NCBI RefSeq assembly: GCF_020216885.1
Contig: NZ_JAIWON010000023.1
Location: forward strand, 1-10,000
Length of the DNA: 10,000 nt
From: Zymomonas sp.
Lineage (GTDB): Bacteria; Pseudomonadota; Alphaproteobacteria; Sphingomonadales; Sphingomonadaceae
Direction of reading: 5' to 3'
Notes under the pieces: model-generated
The model's input: the letters and a program-made list of their open reading frames with translations, nothing else
Databases searched by the model: none
Told to the model about the DNA's origin: nothing
Shown here: positions 1-7,627 of the stretch, piece by piece
Position numbering within the stretch: the stretch's first letter is position 1
How the letters are laid out: each line of letters starts with the position of its first letter
Made by a program: the position numbers and the translations under genes

Positions 1-2
1 TT

Positions 3-787
<785 letters not shown>

Positions 788-795
788 TGTATCGC

Positions 796-1404
796 CTAGG
801 ATTCGAGGTCTTCAATATTGATCTTGAATATTCGGGCGATCACATCGGCTGAATGCCCAGCCCTTGCCATAGCTGCAAAATGTCGCCTTTTAACTTTGAT
901 ATCATCTCGATCCTCTTTTTCATAAAAGGGGCCCAGATGTCGTTTTTGGGCATAATGCAAAGCGGTTTCCATCGCTGAATCGTTATTTCCTGTCAGACTA
1001 TCAATAATCTTTTCATCAATACCGGCGGCTTTTAAAGCCGATTTCACCCTAATTTTGCCATATCCTCGTCTTTTAAAGGCATTATATTTCATTTCTGCAA
1101 ATAGGGGATCATTGATATAGCCAAGATTGATACAATAAGAAATAATCGCATAAATGTCAGGGGGTGCGGTGCCAATCCACCCAGACTGATTTATTTTTCG
1201 TTTCAAATACTCTGACAATTTTTTCGAAGATGTTGCATAACGTCCAACATAATATAAAGCGAGTTGACGTAATGAATCCTCATCAAGAGGTTTGCGTTGC
1301 TTGTTTTTTAAATGGTGATGCACGACTTGCGTCTCTGTCATAGTTTGATAAAGAATTGGGCAGTTATTATCCCGGGATATGGGCGGGATATTTTCTGACA
1401 GCAT
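796..1404 (-). CDS. recX: RecX-family regulatory protein
   Basis: RecX proteins bind RecA and limit filament extension, modulating recombination and the SOS response. This one is 202 residues from ATG 1404, or 182 from ATG 1344. The core has the three-helix repeats of the family: LRQLALYYVGRYATSSKKLSEYLKRKI near residues 45-71, then IISYCINLGYINDPLFAEM and FKRRGYGKIRVKSALKAAGI. The GYINDxxFA and RGYGxxRIxxxLKxxGI-like patterns are typical. It is long compared with many RecX proteins (about 150-170). The start is uncertain because neither ATG has a good Shine-Dalgarno. The 1404 start would place the operator-like repeats at 1368-1391 inside the coding region, whereas 1344 would leave them intergenic. 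recA is not beside it here. It is divergent from the FAAL gene by 35 bp. Confidence 0.85.
   Translation of the reverse strand: MLSENIPPISRDNNCPILYQTMTETQVVHHHLKNKQRKPLDEDSLRQLALYYVGRYATSSKKLSEYLKRKINQSGWIGTAPPDIYAIISYCINLGYINDPLFAEMKYNAFKRRGYGKIRVKSALKAAGIDEKIIDSLTGNNDSAMETALHYAQKRHLGPFYEKEDRDDIKVKRRHFAAMARAGHSADVIARIFKINIEDLES
1368..1391. promoter_or_regulatory. Operator-like palindrome plus third half-site between recX and the FAAL gene
   Basis: TATCCCGGGATA at 1368-1379 is a perfect 12-bp palindrome. CGGGATAT occurs at 1373-1380 and again at 1384-1391, so the half-site is present three times: one inverted and two direct, 11 bp apart. The cluster lies 49-72 bp upstream of the FAAL start, and either between the divergent genes or just inside recX depending on the recX start. 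A regulator binding site controlling one or both genes is an inference; no regulator is identified. Confidence 0.4.
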
Positions 1405-1421
1405 ACTCTAAAAAAGTATGC
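1401..1421. repeat. Inverted repeat over the recX start codon
   Basis: GCATACT (1401-1407) and AGTATGC (1415-1421) are perfect inverted copies around a 7-nt loop. The left arm contains the complement of the first possible recX start codon (1402-1404). The right arm ends about 7 bases before the FAAL Shine-Dalgarno. It could be a protein site or an RNA hairpin in either transcript. It is not followed by a T-run on either strand in the way a terminator would be. Confidence 0.4.
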
Positions 1422-1439
1422 CCCGGGGAGGAATAAACG

Positions 1440-3209
1440 TTGTCGACTTTGGTCGGAAAGAAAAATGCTGTGGGCGATCAAGAACCAGTTTTAAAACCTA
1501 CGCCTACCAATGATGATCAGGTAGCACGCCGCCGCTGTGATTTTGATACGATGGGCGAAGCCTTGGATTACGCGGCGTTATCCAAAAAAGGCATGAATTT
1601 TCATGATGCGCGTGGGTCACTTATCAGACCTTATCCCTTCAGTGAATTGCGTGCCGATGCTCTAAAGATGGCTTCAAGGCTGATTGCACGGGGAATGAAA
1701 CCCGGTGACAGATTGGCTTTAATTGCAGAAACCTGTCCAGAATTTGCTGCTTTATTTTTTGGGGCGATTTATGCAGGTGTTTGGCCGGTGCCGCTTCCTT
1801 TGCCAACGTCTTTTGGCGGGAAAGAAGCCTATATCGACCAATTGGCGATCCAGCTCAAAAGCAGTGATCCCAGCCTAATCGCCTATCCAAAGGAATTATC
1901 GGAATTTGCCGAAAAAGCCGCTGCCAAAAATGGTGTAAAGGCGATGGCATGGGATGATCTTCTGCTCGAAGATGCCCCCATCATTGAATTACCGAAGGCG
2001 AAGAAAGACGATATCGCCTATCTTCAATATTCCAGCGGTTCCACGCGCTTCCCGCATGGCGTTATTATTACCCATCAAGCATTGCTCAGCAATTTGAATG
2101 CGCATGGCTTGGGCATGAATATGCGGGATAATGACCGCTGTATTTCATGGCTGCCTTGGTATCATGATATGGGTCTGGTCGGCTGTATGCTCTCGATCAT
2201 CGCCAATCAGATCTCAACCGATTATCTAAAGACGAATGACTTTGCTCGTCGTCCGCTCGCATGGCTTGATTTAATCACGCGGAATGAAGGCTATTCGATC
2301 AGCTATTCTCCGACCTTTGGCTATGATATTTGCGCTCGTCGCATGTCCAGCCAGACGAAGGCCGCCGACCGATTTGACCTGTCCCGTTGGCGGGTTGCGG
2401 GTAATGGCGCGGATATGATCCGGCCTGATGTTATGCAGAAATTCGTTGATGCCTTCTCCGAAGCAGGCTTCAATCCCAATGCCTTTATGCCTTCCTATGG
2501 TTTGGCCGAAGCCACCCTTGCGGTTTCCTTGATGCCACTAAACGAAGGTATTCGGGTCGAAATGGTCAAGGAAAGTCTTCTTTCCGGCAGCCAAGCGGAT
2601 GAAAACCAACCGGAAAGATATCGTTCGATTGTTAATTGCGGCAAACCCGTCAAAGACACGACGATTTCTATCCGAAATGCCGATGGTAAGGATTTACCAG
2701 AACGCGAAGTCGGCCAAGTCTGGGTCAAAGGCCCCGGCATCATGAGCGGCTATTTCCGTGACAAAGAATCGACCGATGCCTGCATGGTCGATGGTTGGCT
2801 CGATACGGGCGATATGGGCTATATGTCCGACGGCTATATTTATATTGTTGGCCGTGCCAAAGATATGATCCTCGTCAATGGTTGTAACTATTGGCCACAG
2901 GATATCGAATGGGCAGTTGAACAGCTCCCCGGTTTCAAAGGGGGTGATATCGCCGCTTTTGCGATCACGACCGAGTCTGGCGAAGAAATGCCAGCGATTT
3001 TGGTGCAATGCCGGATGTCCGATCCCGAAGAAAGAAAGAAACTGCACGCCGAGATCAATCAGAAAGTGCGGACGATGATCGGGATACCCTGCATGGTGGC
3101 CTTGGTGCCGCCGCGTTCTTTGCCTCGTACCAGCTCTGGTAAATTAAGCCGTGTTAAAGCACGGAATATGTATCTGACCGGTGCAATCAAGGCCTATGAT
3201 CTGAACTAA
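1440..3209 (+). CDS. Fatty acyl-AMP ligase (FAAL-type adenylate-forming enzyme)
   Basis: This 589-residue ANL-superfamily enzyme activates a fatty acid with ATP to an acyl-adenylate. FAALs normally pass it to an acyl-carrier protein rather than to CoA. The phosphate-binding motif is LQYSSGSTRFPHGV (195-208). The STR-x-P form replaces the STG-x-PKG of ordinary acyl-CoA synthetases and is the FAAL pattern. Supporting motifs are SWLPWYHDMGLVG (236-248), PSYGLAEATL (351-360), GWLDTGDMG (452-460) and KDMILVNGCNYWPQDIE (474-490). The C-terminal catalytic lysine is K568 in RTSSGK. The start is TTG 1440 with GGGGAGG centred about 8 bases upstream. No carrier protein, polyketide synthase or acyltransferase lies beside it, so acceptor and product are unknown. 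It is divergent from recX and probably single or first in its transcript. A plain acyl-CoA ligase role is less likely but not excluded. Confidence 0.88.
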   Translation: MSTLVGKKNAVGDQEPVLKPTPTNDDQVARRRCDFDTMGEALDYAALSKKGMNFHDARGSLIRPYPFSELRADALKMASRLIARGMKPGDRLALIAETCPEFAALFFGAIYAGVWPVPLPLPTSFGGKEAYIDQLAIQLKSSDPSLIAYPKELSEFAEKAAAKNGVKAMAWDDLLLEDAPIIELPKAKKDDIAYLQYSSGSTRFPHGVIITHQALLSNLNAHGLGMNMRDNDRCISWLPWYHDMGLVGCMLSIIANQISTDYLKTNDFARRPLAWLDLITRNEGYSISYSPTFGYDICARRMSSQTKAADRFDLSRWRVAGNGADMIRPDVMQKFVDAFSEAGFNPNAFMPSYGLAEATLAVSLMPLNEGIRVEMVKESLLSGSQADENQPERYRSIVNCGKPVKDTTISIRNADGKDLPEREVGQVWVKGPGIMSGYFRDKESTDACMVDGWLDTGDMGYMSDGYIYIVGRAKDMILVNGCNYWPQDIEWAVEQLPGFKGGDIAAFAITTESGEEMPAILVQCRMSDPEERKKLHAEINQKVRTMIGIPCMVALVPPRSLPRTSSGKLSRVKARNMYLTGAIKAYDLN

Positions 3210-3225
3210 TCTTCTTTGAAATGTG

Positions 3226-3253
3226 TCCTTGCCGCTTTTTCTTCAGGCAAGGA
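3226..3253 (+). terminator. Possible hairpin terminator after the FAAL gene
   Basis: TCCTTGCC (3226-3233) and GGCAAGGA (3246-3253) form a perfect 8-bp stem with a 12-nt loop, starting 16 bases after the FAAL stop. The stem is fairly G+C-rich, but no U-run follows, so it is a weak candidate for intrinsic termination. It could instead be a 3'-end stabilising hairpin or part of the leader of the peptidase gene. Confidence 0.4.
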
Positions 3254-3276
3254 TGCCTTCTCATAATTTGGCTTTC

Positions 3277-3311
3277 TCATCCTTTTCTTCTTCCTTACAA
3301 GGAAAGGATGA
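3277..3311 (+). promoter_or_regulatory. Hairpin enclosing the RBS and start of the S9 peptidase gene
   Basis: TCATCCTTT (3277-3285) pairs perfectly with AAAGGATGA (3303-3311) across a 17-nt loop. The right arm covers AAAGG of the ribosome binding site and the ATG at 3308-3310. A competing short hairpin, TTCCTT/AAGGAA (3291-3296 and 3299-3304), covers the AAGGA element. Either fold would hide the translation start, which suggests control of translation initiation. That role is inferred from base pairing alone. Confidence 0.4.
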
Positions 3312-4558
3312 TGAAACGCCCTTTCTCTCTTCTGCAAAAAATAGATAGCGTCCGAAATAACCGGAATTCCAAACGGAAAAAGACCAAGGCTTGGCTGGCT
3401 TCTCTGCTCCTTCCGATTAGCTTTATTGTTTCATCACCCTACCCGCTCTGGGCATCATCTCTTCCCAAAACGCCCCTTTCCTCTTCACAAGATGCCGTCT
3501 TAGCCCCTTTGGAAAAATGGATGGCGTTACCTCGGGATAGCCAACTCACCGCCGCCCATCATCACAAAGAATGGGCTTTTGTTCGGTACCAAGCCGGACA
3601 ACATCAGCTTCTCTTAACCCGTCCCGATCCCCAAGCCGACAATCTGCCTTTGAATTGTATTCTGGCACATTATAATGAAGATGACGGGCAAGCACTCTAT
3701 AACCTCACCTTCTCACCTGATGACAGTCAACTGGCTTATGTTCGCGGCAGTGATCCTGAATTTCCAGATGCTCCACCGCCGAATCCGACCTTCCAACCGC
3801 AAGCCCCCGAAGCTACAATTCATCTCATTGATCTGACTTTGGCATCCGATAACATCATCGCCTCAGGCTACAACCCGCTTTTTTCGCCAGATGGTCAATC
3901 TCTCGTCTATATCTCGAAAAACAGCCTTTGGCTGTATAGACGGGGCAGCCAGATACTTCTTAAAAAACTTTTTACGATCAAAGGGCATATTCGCGATCTT
4001 AGCTGGTCACCTGATGGTAAATCACTGGCCTTTGTCGATGACCGGATCGACCACGGCTTTATTGCCTTATATCGCATAACAAGCGGCCAATTAGAGTATT
4101 TACCAGCTGCTTTTGGTAATGATCTTTTTCCGGTTTTCTCACCGGACAGCCAAAAATTGGCTTTTATTCGTGCCTATGAACCGCCCCAATCCATTTCTTC
4201 CCCTGACCGCAAAAATGGTTGGTGGTCGCTGATGATTGCGGATGTAAACAATCTCACTCTCACGGAAAAATGGCACGCCCCCAAAGGCACAGGCGAGGCC
4301 TATGTCGGAACCCGTCATCAAAATCTTTATTGGACAGAGCAAAATCAGATTTTATTCCCTTGGGAGCAAGATGGCTGGCTTCATATCTACAGCCTCAACC
4401 CCGATAGTGGGACGGTATCACCTCTCATGAAAGGCGCATTCGAGGTAGAAGAATTCATCGTCGATAATGCCCAAAACCGGATTATCTATACGGCCAATCG
4501 CGATAACCGCGATCATTACAGCCTTTGGGCGCGCTCTTTGTCTTCGGGAAAAACGTAA
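3311..4558 (+). CDS. S9 peptidase, N-terminal signal peptide and beta-propeller half
   Basis: This 415-residue product ends at the internal TAA. The start is set at ATG 3311 (or 3308, adjacent and in frame), because AAGGAAAGG lies directly upstream. An in-frame ATG at 3221 has no ribosome site and would add 30 residues. Residues about 1-47 look like a signal peptide with a long basic N-region (NSKRKKTK), a hydrophobic core and a likely cut after LWA. The rest carries PD40/TolB-like propeller repeats: FSPDDSQLAYV, FSPDGQSLVYI, WSPDGKSLAFV and FSPDSQKLAFI, near bases 3710, 3880, 4005 and 4135. No catalytic residues lie here. In S9 enzymes the propeller gates substrate entry, so this half alone should not be a peptidase. 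It is downstream of the FAAL gene but separated by about 100 bases with hairpins. Confidence 0.7.
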   Translation: MKRPFSLLQKIDSVRNNRNSKRKKTKAWLASLLLPISFIVSSPYPLWASSLPKTPLSSSQDAVLAPLEKWMALPRDSQLTAAHHHKEWAFVRYQAGQHQLLLTRPDPQADNLPLNCILAHYNEDDGQALYNLTFSPDDSQLAYVRGSDPEFPDAPPPNPTFQPQAPEATIHLIDLTLASDNIIASGYNPLFSPDGQSLVYISKNSLWLYRRGSQILLKKLFTIKGHIRDLSWSPDGKSLAFVDDRIDHGFIALYRITSGQLEYLPAAFGNDLFPVFSPDSQKLAFIRAYEPPQSISSPDRKNGWWSLMIADVNNLTLTEKWHAPKGTGEAYVGTRHQNLYWTEQNQILFPWEQDGWLHIYSLNPDSGTVSPLMKGAFEVEEFIVDNAQNRIIYTANRDNRDHYSLWARSLSSGKT

Positions 4559-4612
4559 AAGTTAGGCAATCAAAATTTTCTTACTTTTAAACCGAGCCTA
4601 GCCAACGGAGCC

Positions 4613-5542
4613 TTGGCCGCTTTAATCAGTAATAACTTCCAACTTCCTCATCCGGCGCTTGTGACCGAAAATAGCTTTCATAGCCTGACCTCGGAAAAGG
4701 CTTGGGATATCGCTCGCCAAAATTTTACACCCGTGGAGAGTGTCCATTTTCTAGCCTCCGATGGGAAAGAGAGCTACGGTCAGTTTTTTGGGGCGCGCAG
4801 TAACCACAATCAACCACATCCGACAGTAATTTTTCTGCATGGCGGGCCCCGACGGCAGATGCTGGACGGTTTCCCAGCGCAAAATTACTATCAGAATGCC
4901 TATATCTTTAATCAGTTCCTCGCCCATAACGGCTATAATGTCCTCAGTGTCAATTATCGCGGCGGCAGCGGCTATGGCCATGACTATCGCGAAGCGCCTG
5001 AAACTGGACGGCAAGGTGCCAGTGAATACCGCGATATTATGGGGGCAGTTCGTTATCTCGAAAGCCGTCCTGATGTTGATAAGGCGCATATCGCGCTATG
5101 GGGAGGCAGTTGGGGCGGTTATCTGACCGCTTTGGCTCTGGCTCGAAACAGCGATATTTTTAAAGTCGGTGTCGATTTCCATGGGGTGCATAATTTGTTG
5201 AGACCCGCTCCGGCTAGCCTCTCACCTGATGCGCAAAGAGAATCTCAAAATCTCATGTGGCAATCGTCACCCTTGGCTAATCTCGATCAATGGCGCGCGC
5301 CGGTTTTGGTCATTCACGGGGATGACGATCACAATGTGCCTTTCACACAGTCAGAAGAACTGACCCATTTATTACAAAATCGCGGGATACCCCATGAAGA
5401 ACTCGCCTTCCCGAATGAAAGGCATGGCTTCCTTCTTCATCGTCACTGGTTGACTGCATATAACAAAAGTTTTCTTTTTATATCCCGCTATCTATATGAA
5501 AATGCAGGAAAAAATGCTAATGAGCAGCGGTCTTCAAGGTAA
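4613..5542 (+). CDS. S9 peptidase, C-terminal catalytic alpha/beta-hydrolase half
   Basis: This 309-residue reading frame carries a complete prolyl-oligopeptidase-type catalytic domain. HGGP (76-79) and NYRGGSGYG (114-122) are oxyanion and strand motifs. GGSWGG places the nucleophile at S166. HGDDDHNVPF gives the acid at D239, and NERHGF gives H271. The open frame begins right after the TAA at 4556-4558. TTG 4613 is the first usual start codon, but GGAG sits only 2 bases before it, too close for good initiation. I therefore see it as the continuation of the interrupted gene rather than an independent gene. It has no signal peptide of its own, so if made separately it would stay in the cytoplasm. 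Its last 9 bases overlap a small convergent gene. Confidence 0.7.
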   Translation: MAALISNNFQLPHPALVTENSFHSLTSEKAWDIARQNFTPVESVHFLASDGKESYGQFFGARSNHNQPHPTVIFLHGGPRRQMLDGFPAQNYYQNAYIFNQFLAHNGYNVLSVNYRGGSGYGHDYREAPETGRQGASEYRDIMGAVRYLESRPDVDKAHIALWGGSWGGYLTALALARNSDIFKVGVDFHGVHNLLRPAPASLSPDAQRESQNLMWQSSPLANLDQWRAPVLVIHGDDDHNVPFTQSEELTHLLQNRGIPHEELAFPNERHGFLLHRHWLTAYNKSFLFISRYLYENAGKNANEQRSSR

Positions 5543-5725
5543 GTCGCCATAAAGCGCATAACTATAGAAAAGGTCAGCCCGCATAATAATTTCAACAGAA
5601 TCGCCCCCCATATCAATAGAACGATCGAGCCAATAGCTTCTATGCTCAACAAGTTGATTTTTTAAAGTGCGGTCGGCTTCAAGACGAAGGTTTTCTGCAT
5701 AGTTAACTTCTTTTTTATTTTCCAT
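5534..5725 (-). CDS. Hypothetical small protein, 63 residues
   Basis: I do not recognise this protein. It is a soluble, strongly charged 63-residue sequence starting MENKKEVNYAENLRLEADRT, with an amphipathic, probably helical first half and a C-terminus ending YSYALYGDLP. It has no membrane segment, no cysteine and no metal motif. The start ATG at 5725 is preceded by TAGGGCGG about 3-9 bases upstream, a modest ribosome site. It is convergent with the S9 peptidase, overlapping its end by 9 bases, and divergent from the HTH gene. That pairing would suit a small protein under the neighbour's control, but this is speculation. It could also be a chance open frame; the reasonable start site and lack of any other explanation for the stretch favour a gene. 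Confidence 0.5.
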   Translation of the reverse strand: MENKKEVNYAENLRLEADRTLKNQLVEHRSYWLDRSIDMGGDSVEIIMRADLFYSYALYGDLP

Positions 5726-5765
5726 GCCGCCCTACTCATTAAAAAATTATTATCTCACTCAATAT

Positions 5766-5795
5766 GAAATTTTAGAATAAATCCGAGAAAATTTC
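5766..5795. repeat. AT-rich inverted repeat between divergent small genes
   Basis: GAAATTTT (5766-5773) and AAAATTTC (5788-5795) form a perfect 8-bp inverted repeat with a 14-nt spacer, followed by TTTTT on the plus strand. It sits in the 175-bp AT-rich gap between the 63-residue gene and the HTH gene. Both genes point away from it, so a terminator is not needed there. An operator with half-sites about two helical turns apart is more plausible, but unproven. Confidence 0.35.
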
Positions 5796-5900
5796 TTTTT
5801 GTTTGCGAGCATTGTCAGGAAGTATTTGTATTAAATTTTAACACATAGAACAACCAATATTTTGCAAAGACTTGGTCTCAAATTTTCGCATTGTGCATTC

Positions 5901-6368
5901 ATGCCCTCCCCATGTAACAAACTGAAATTATTGCGAAAAGCGGCCAAGCCTCCGATCACGATCAGAGCCTTAGCTGAAGCCATAGACATGCCTGCTTCCA
6001 GCTATGCCTTTTATGAAGATATGAATCGTTTCAAGAAAAAATATTTACCCTTGGAACTGACCCGAAAAATAGCCGCTGTTTTAATGAATCACCAGATCAA
6101 TCCAGAAGACATTTTGGCACTTTCCGGCCTGACCAGTTATGAATTAAAAACCGAAATCTCGGCCATCCGGCAAATCATGCCACCCATACAATTTGTAAAA
6201 ATGAATATGGCGCTACCCAATGAAACGCTGCTTACCGAAATGTTTGAAGACTTGCTGGCCGATCTTGACCTGAATGCGCCTAAAAAGGAAATCGCCCATA
6301 ATCTGGCACAACATCTACCAGAAGCCCTTTCCGATACCGCTCGCAAAATCCCCGATAAAATCCACTAA
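5901..6368 (+). CDS. Small HTH (XRE-like) DNA-binding protein
   Basis: This 155-residue protein has an N-terminal helix-turn-helix and a C-terminal part of unknown function. Residues about 18-40 (TIRALAEAIDMPASSYAFYED) fit the two central helices of an XRE/lambda-repressor-like fold. FKKKYLPLELTRKIAAVL and INPEDILALSGL complete the domain. I recall this 'MPxSSYAxYED-RFKK-YLP' arrangement from alphaproteobacterial regulators. The C-terminal 75 residues look helical (NETLLTEMFEDLLADLDL) and may dimerise or sense a signal. ATG 5901 is chosen although no Shine-Dalgarno is visible. An upstream in-frame TTG at 5862 would add 13 residues and also lacks a clear ribosome site. Targets are unknown; autoregulation through the inverted repeat at 5766-5795 is possible. 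Confidence 0.75.
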   Translation: MPSPCNKLKLLRKAAKPPITIRALAEAIDMPASSYAFYEDMNRFKKKYLPLELTRKIAAVLMNHQINPEDILALSGLTSYELKTEISAIRQIMPPIQFVKMNMALPNETLLTEMFEDLLADLDLNAPKKEIAHNLAQHLPEALSDTARKIPDKIH

Positions 6369-6454
6369 TCAGGGTGAATTTCTTTTCCACATCCACAAAA
6401 AAGCAATTACTGTATTTAGATGAAAGAAAAATAATAAATCATATGTAATAATAT

Positions 6455-6479
6455 AAAATCTATTTTATATAGATTTTTT
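6455..6479. terminator. Possible bidirectional AT-rich terminator
   Basis: AAAATCTAT (6455-6463) and ATAGATTTT (6469-6477) form a perfect 9-bp stem with a 5-nt loop. A T-run closes the plus-strand side, and the mirror arm gives a T-run on the minus strand. It lies between the convergent ends of the HTH gene (6368) and the glycosyltransferase gene (6494), the expected place for a shared terminator. Only one G-C pair is in the stem, so its strength is doubtful. Confidence 0.5.
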
Positions 6480-6493
6480 ATAAATAATCATCA

Positions 6494-7579
6494 TTATTTC
6501 TTTAGTATTTTTGTTTTAATATGATTAACAATTTGAGAACCAGCTAAATTAAAGCGATCAAGACTGAATTTTTTTGCTACAAAATTTTGTGCATTTCTTC
6601 CAAAAAGAAAAACTTTTTGAGGATTTTCAAGTAGCAGTTCTAATGCTTGACCAATAGTCTGCTTAAGATCACCTGACACCAAAAAACCTGTCTTGTTGTT
6701 AATGACACTATAAGCCAACTCACCTACAGGGGTGGCGATAACGGGCAACCCTGCTGCCATCGCTTCATGAGCAGCGAGGCACATGCCTTCAAATATTGAA
6801 GGTTGAATATAGAGATCCAAATTTTCCAGAAACTTTTCTGGATGCTCACTATATCCCACAAGAAAAACATGATCTTGTAAATTAAGATTCTTAATTTGCA
6901 GGTTTAATGATTCTTCAAGTGGACCACGGCCTGCAATAGAAAGCGTAAAGCGATGCCGGAAATCTGGACGTTTTTTAAGAAGAATATCAACCGCATCGAC
7001 CAAAATCTCATAATTTTTTTGTTCACGCAAGCGCCCCATACTGCCAATTCGAAGAGGGCGCTTGCCATCCCAATGATGCGTTATCGGGGGTAATGTTTCA
7101 CAACAATAGAGTGGCCAAGACATAATATTGCTTTTAGGTATTCTCATTTTATCGTGCAAAAAGGCCTCAACGATCGCAGAATCTGCAATCCAGAGTTTTG
7201 AAAATTTGCGAAAAATTTGAGTGTATAGCCTAACGGCTGCACTATGCTTCCAACTTACAACAGGAATTCGCGTCAATGCACCAGCTAATTGTCCAACCAA
7301 GGTCGCCCTACTAAGTGAGGTCCAGATCACATCTGGCTTATCAGTTTTTATTCGTTTTAAGTAAGCTTTGGTGTAGGTAAAAATACTTCTTCTGCTACCA
7401 AACATTACTTCATAACCAATATTAGCCTTTTCAAGTTTCGGCGCGGCTTTCATATCACGCGGTTCACAAGCGATAACTTTTACTTCACAGCCAAGTCGTT
7501 GCAGACTATGCACGATAGAAGGAATAGCAAATTCTGCACCACCATTTTCTAGGCTAGTGACAAGATAATGGATTTTCAT
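6494..7579 (-). CDS. Glycosyltransferase, GT4-type (GT-B fold)
   Basis: This 361-residue protein has the normal length of GT4 retaining glycosyltransferases, which transfer a sugar from a nucleotide sugar in building polysaccharides, LPS or glycolipids at the cytoplasmic membrane. The N-terminal domain begins MKIHYLVTSLENGGAE, with the GGAE glycine loop at 13-16. The C-terminal nucleotide-sugar domain has GSMGRLREQKNYEILVDA with R183 and K188, then AGRGP. The E-x7-E signature is FEGMCLAAHEAMAAGLPVIA (E264, E272). ATG 7579 is chosen for its family-like N-terminus and AAAGGA about 10 bases upstream. An in-frame GTG at 7627 would add 16 residues encoded across a G8 tract. Parts are AT-rich (6601-6660 is about 32% G+C), unlike the FAAL gene, which hints at transfer. 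It stands alone with no polysaccharide neighbours here. Sugar and acceptor are unknown. Confidence 0.88.
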   Translation of the reverse strand: MKIHYLVTSLENGGAEFAIPSIVHSLQRLGCEVKVIACEPRDMKAAPKLEKANIGYEVMFGSRRSIFTYTKAYLKRIKTDKPDVIWTSLSRATLVGQLAGALTRIPVVSWKHSAAVRLYTQIFRKFSKLWIADSAIVEAFLHDKMRIPKSNIMSWPLYCCETLPPITHHWDGKRPLRIGSMGRLREQKNYEILVDAVDILLKKRPDFRHRFTLSIAGRGPLEESLNLQIKNLNLQDHVFLVGYSEHPEKFLENLDLYIQPSIFEGMCLAAHEAMAAGLPVIATPVGELAYSVINNKTGFLVSGDLKQTIGQALELLLENPQKVFLFGRNAQNFVAKKFSLDRFNLAGSQIVNHIKTKILKK

Positions 7580-7605
7580 GTGCGGTGGGTCCTTTAAGTA
7601 ATCTG

Positions 7606-7613
7606 CCCCCCCC
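7606..7613 (-). repeat. G8 homopolymer upstream of the glycosyltransferase start
   Basis: Eight C on the plus strand (G8 on the coding strand) end 26 bases upstream of ATG 7579, in the leader or in a possible N-terminal extension from GTG 7627. Such tracts can slip during replication. An indel would change leader spacing or put the extension out of frame. Confidence 0.7.
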
Positions 7614-7627
7614 TCTGAAGCTTGCAC

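Larger units (their letters stand above)
3311..5542 (+). pseudogene. Exported S9-family serine peptidase, full reading frame interrupted by one in-frame stop
   Basis: One continuous frame from 3311 to 5542 encodes a signal peptide, a beta-propeller and an alpha/beta-hydrolase domain, as in DPP IV/acylaminoacyl peptidase-type S9 enzymes. The frame is broken only by TAA at 4556-4558, codon 416 of 744. After the stop, 18 further sense codons lead in the same frame into the catalytic part. The total of about 743 residues is close to that of complete DPP-type peptidases. TAA is one substitution from CAA, AAA or GAA. Without the stop this would be a periplasmic peptidase releasing short peptides, with the triad at residues 600 (Ser), 673 (Asp) and 705 (His). 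It could be a recent nonsense mutation, a sequencing error, or two separate polypeptides. The otherwise intact frame argues for a recent or artefactual change. Confidence 0.75.

Noticed and set aside
2694..3047. Minus-strand 117-codon frame inside the FAAL gene
   Set aside because: It lies opposite strongly conserved FAAL motifs, has no ribosome site and no recognisable protein character.
4559..4612. Ribosomal frameshift between the peptidase halves
   Set aside because: Both halves are in the same frame, so no shift is needed; only stop suppression or a substitution would join them.
4751..5126. Overlapping frames of 112 (minus) and 95 (plus) codons inside the peptidase catalytic half
   Set aside because: Both are shadows of the conserved hydrolase frame; low-complexity Ala/Ile/Met composition is typical of out-of-frame translation.
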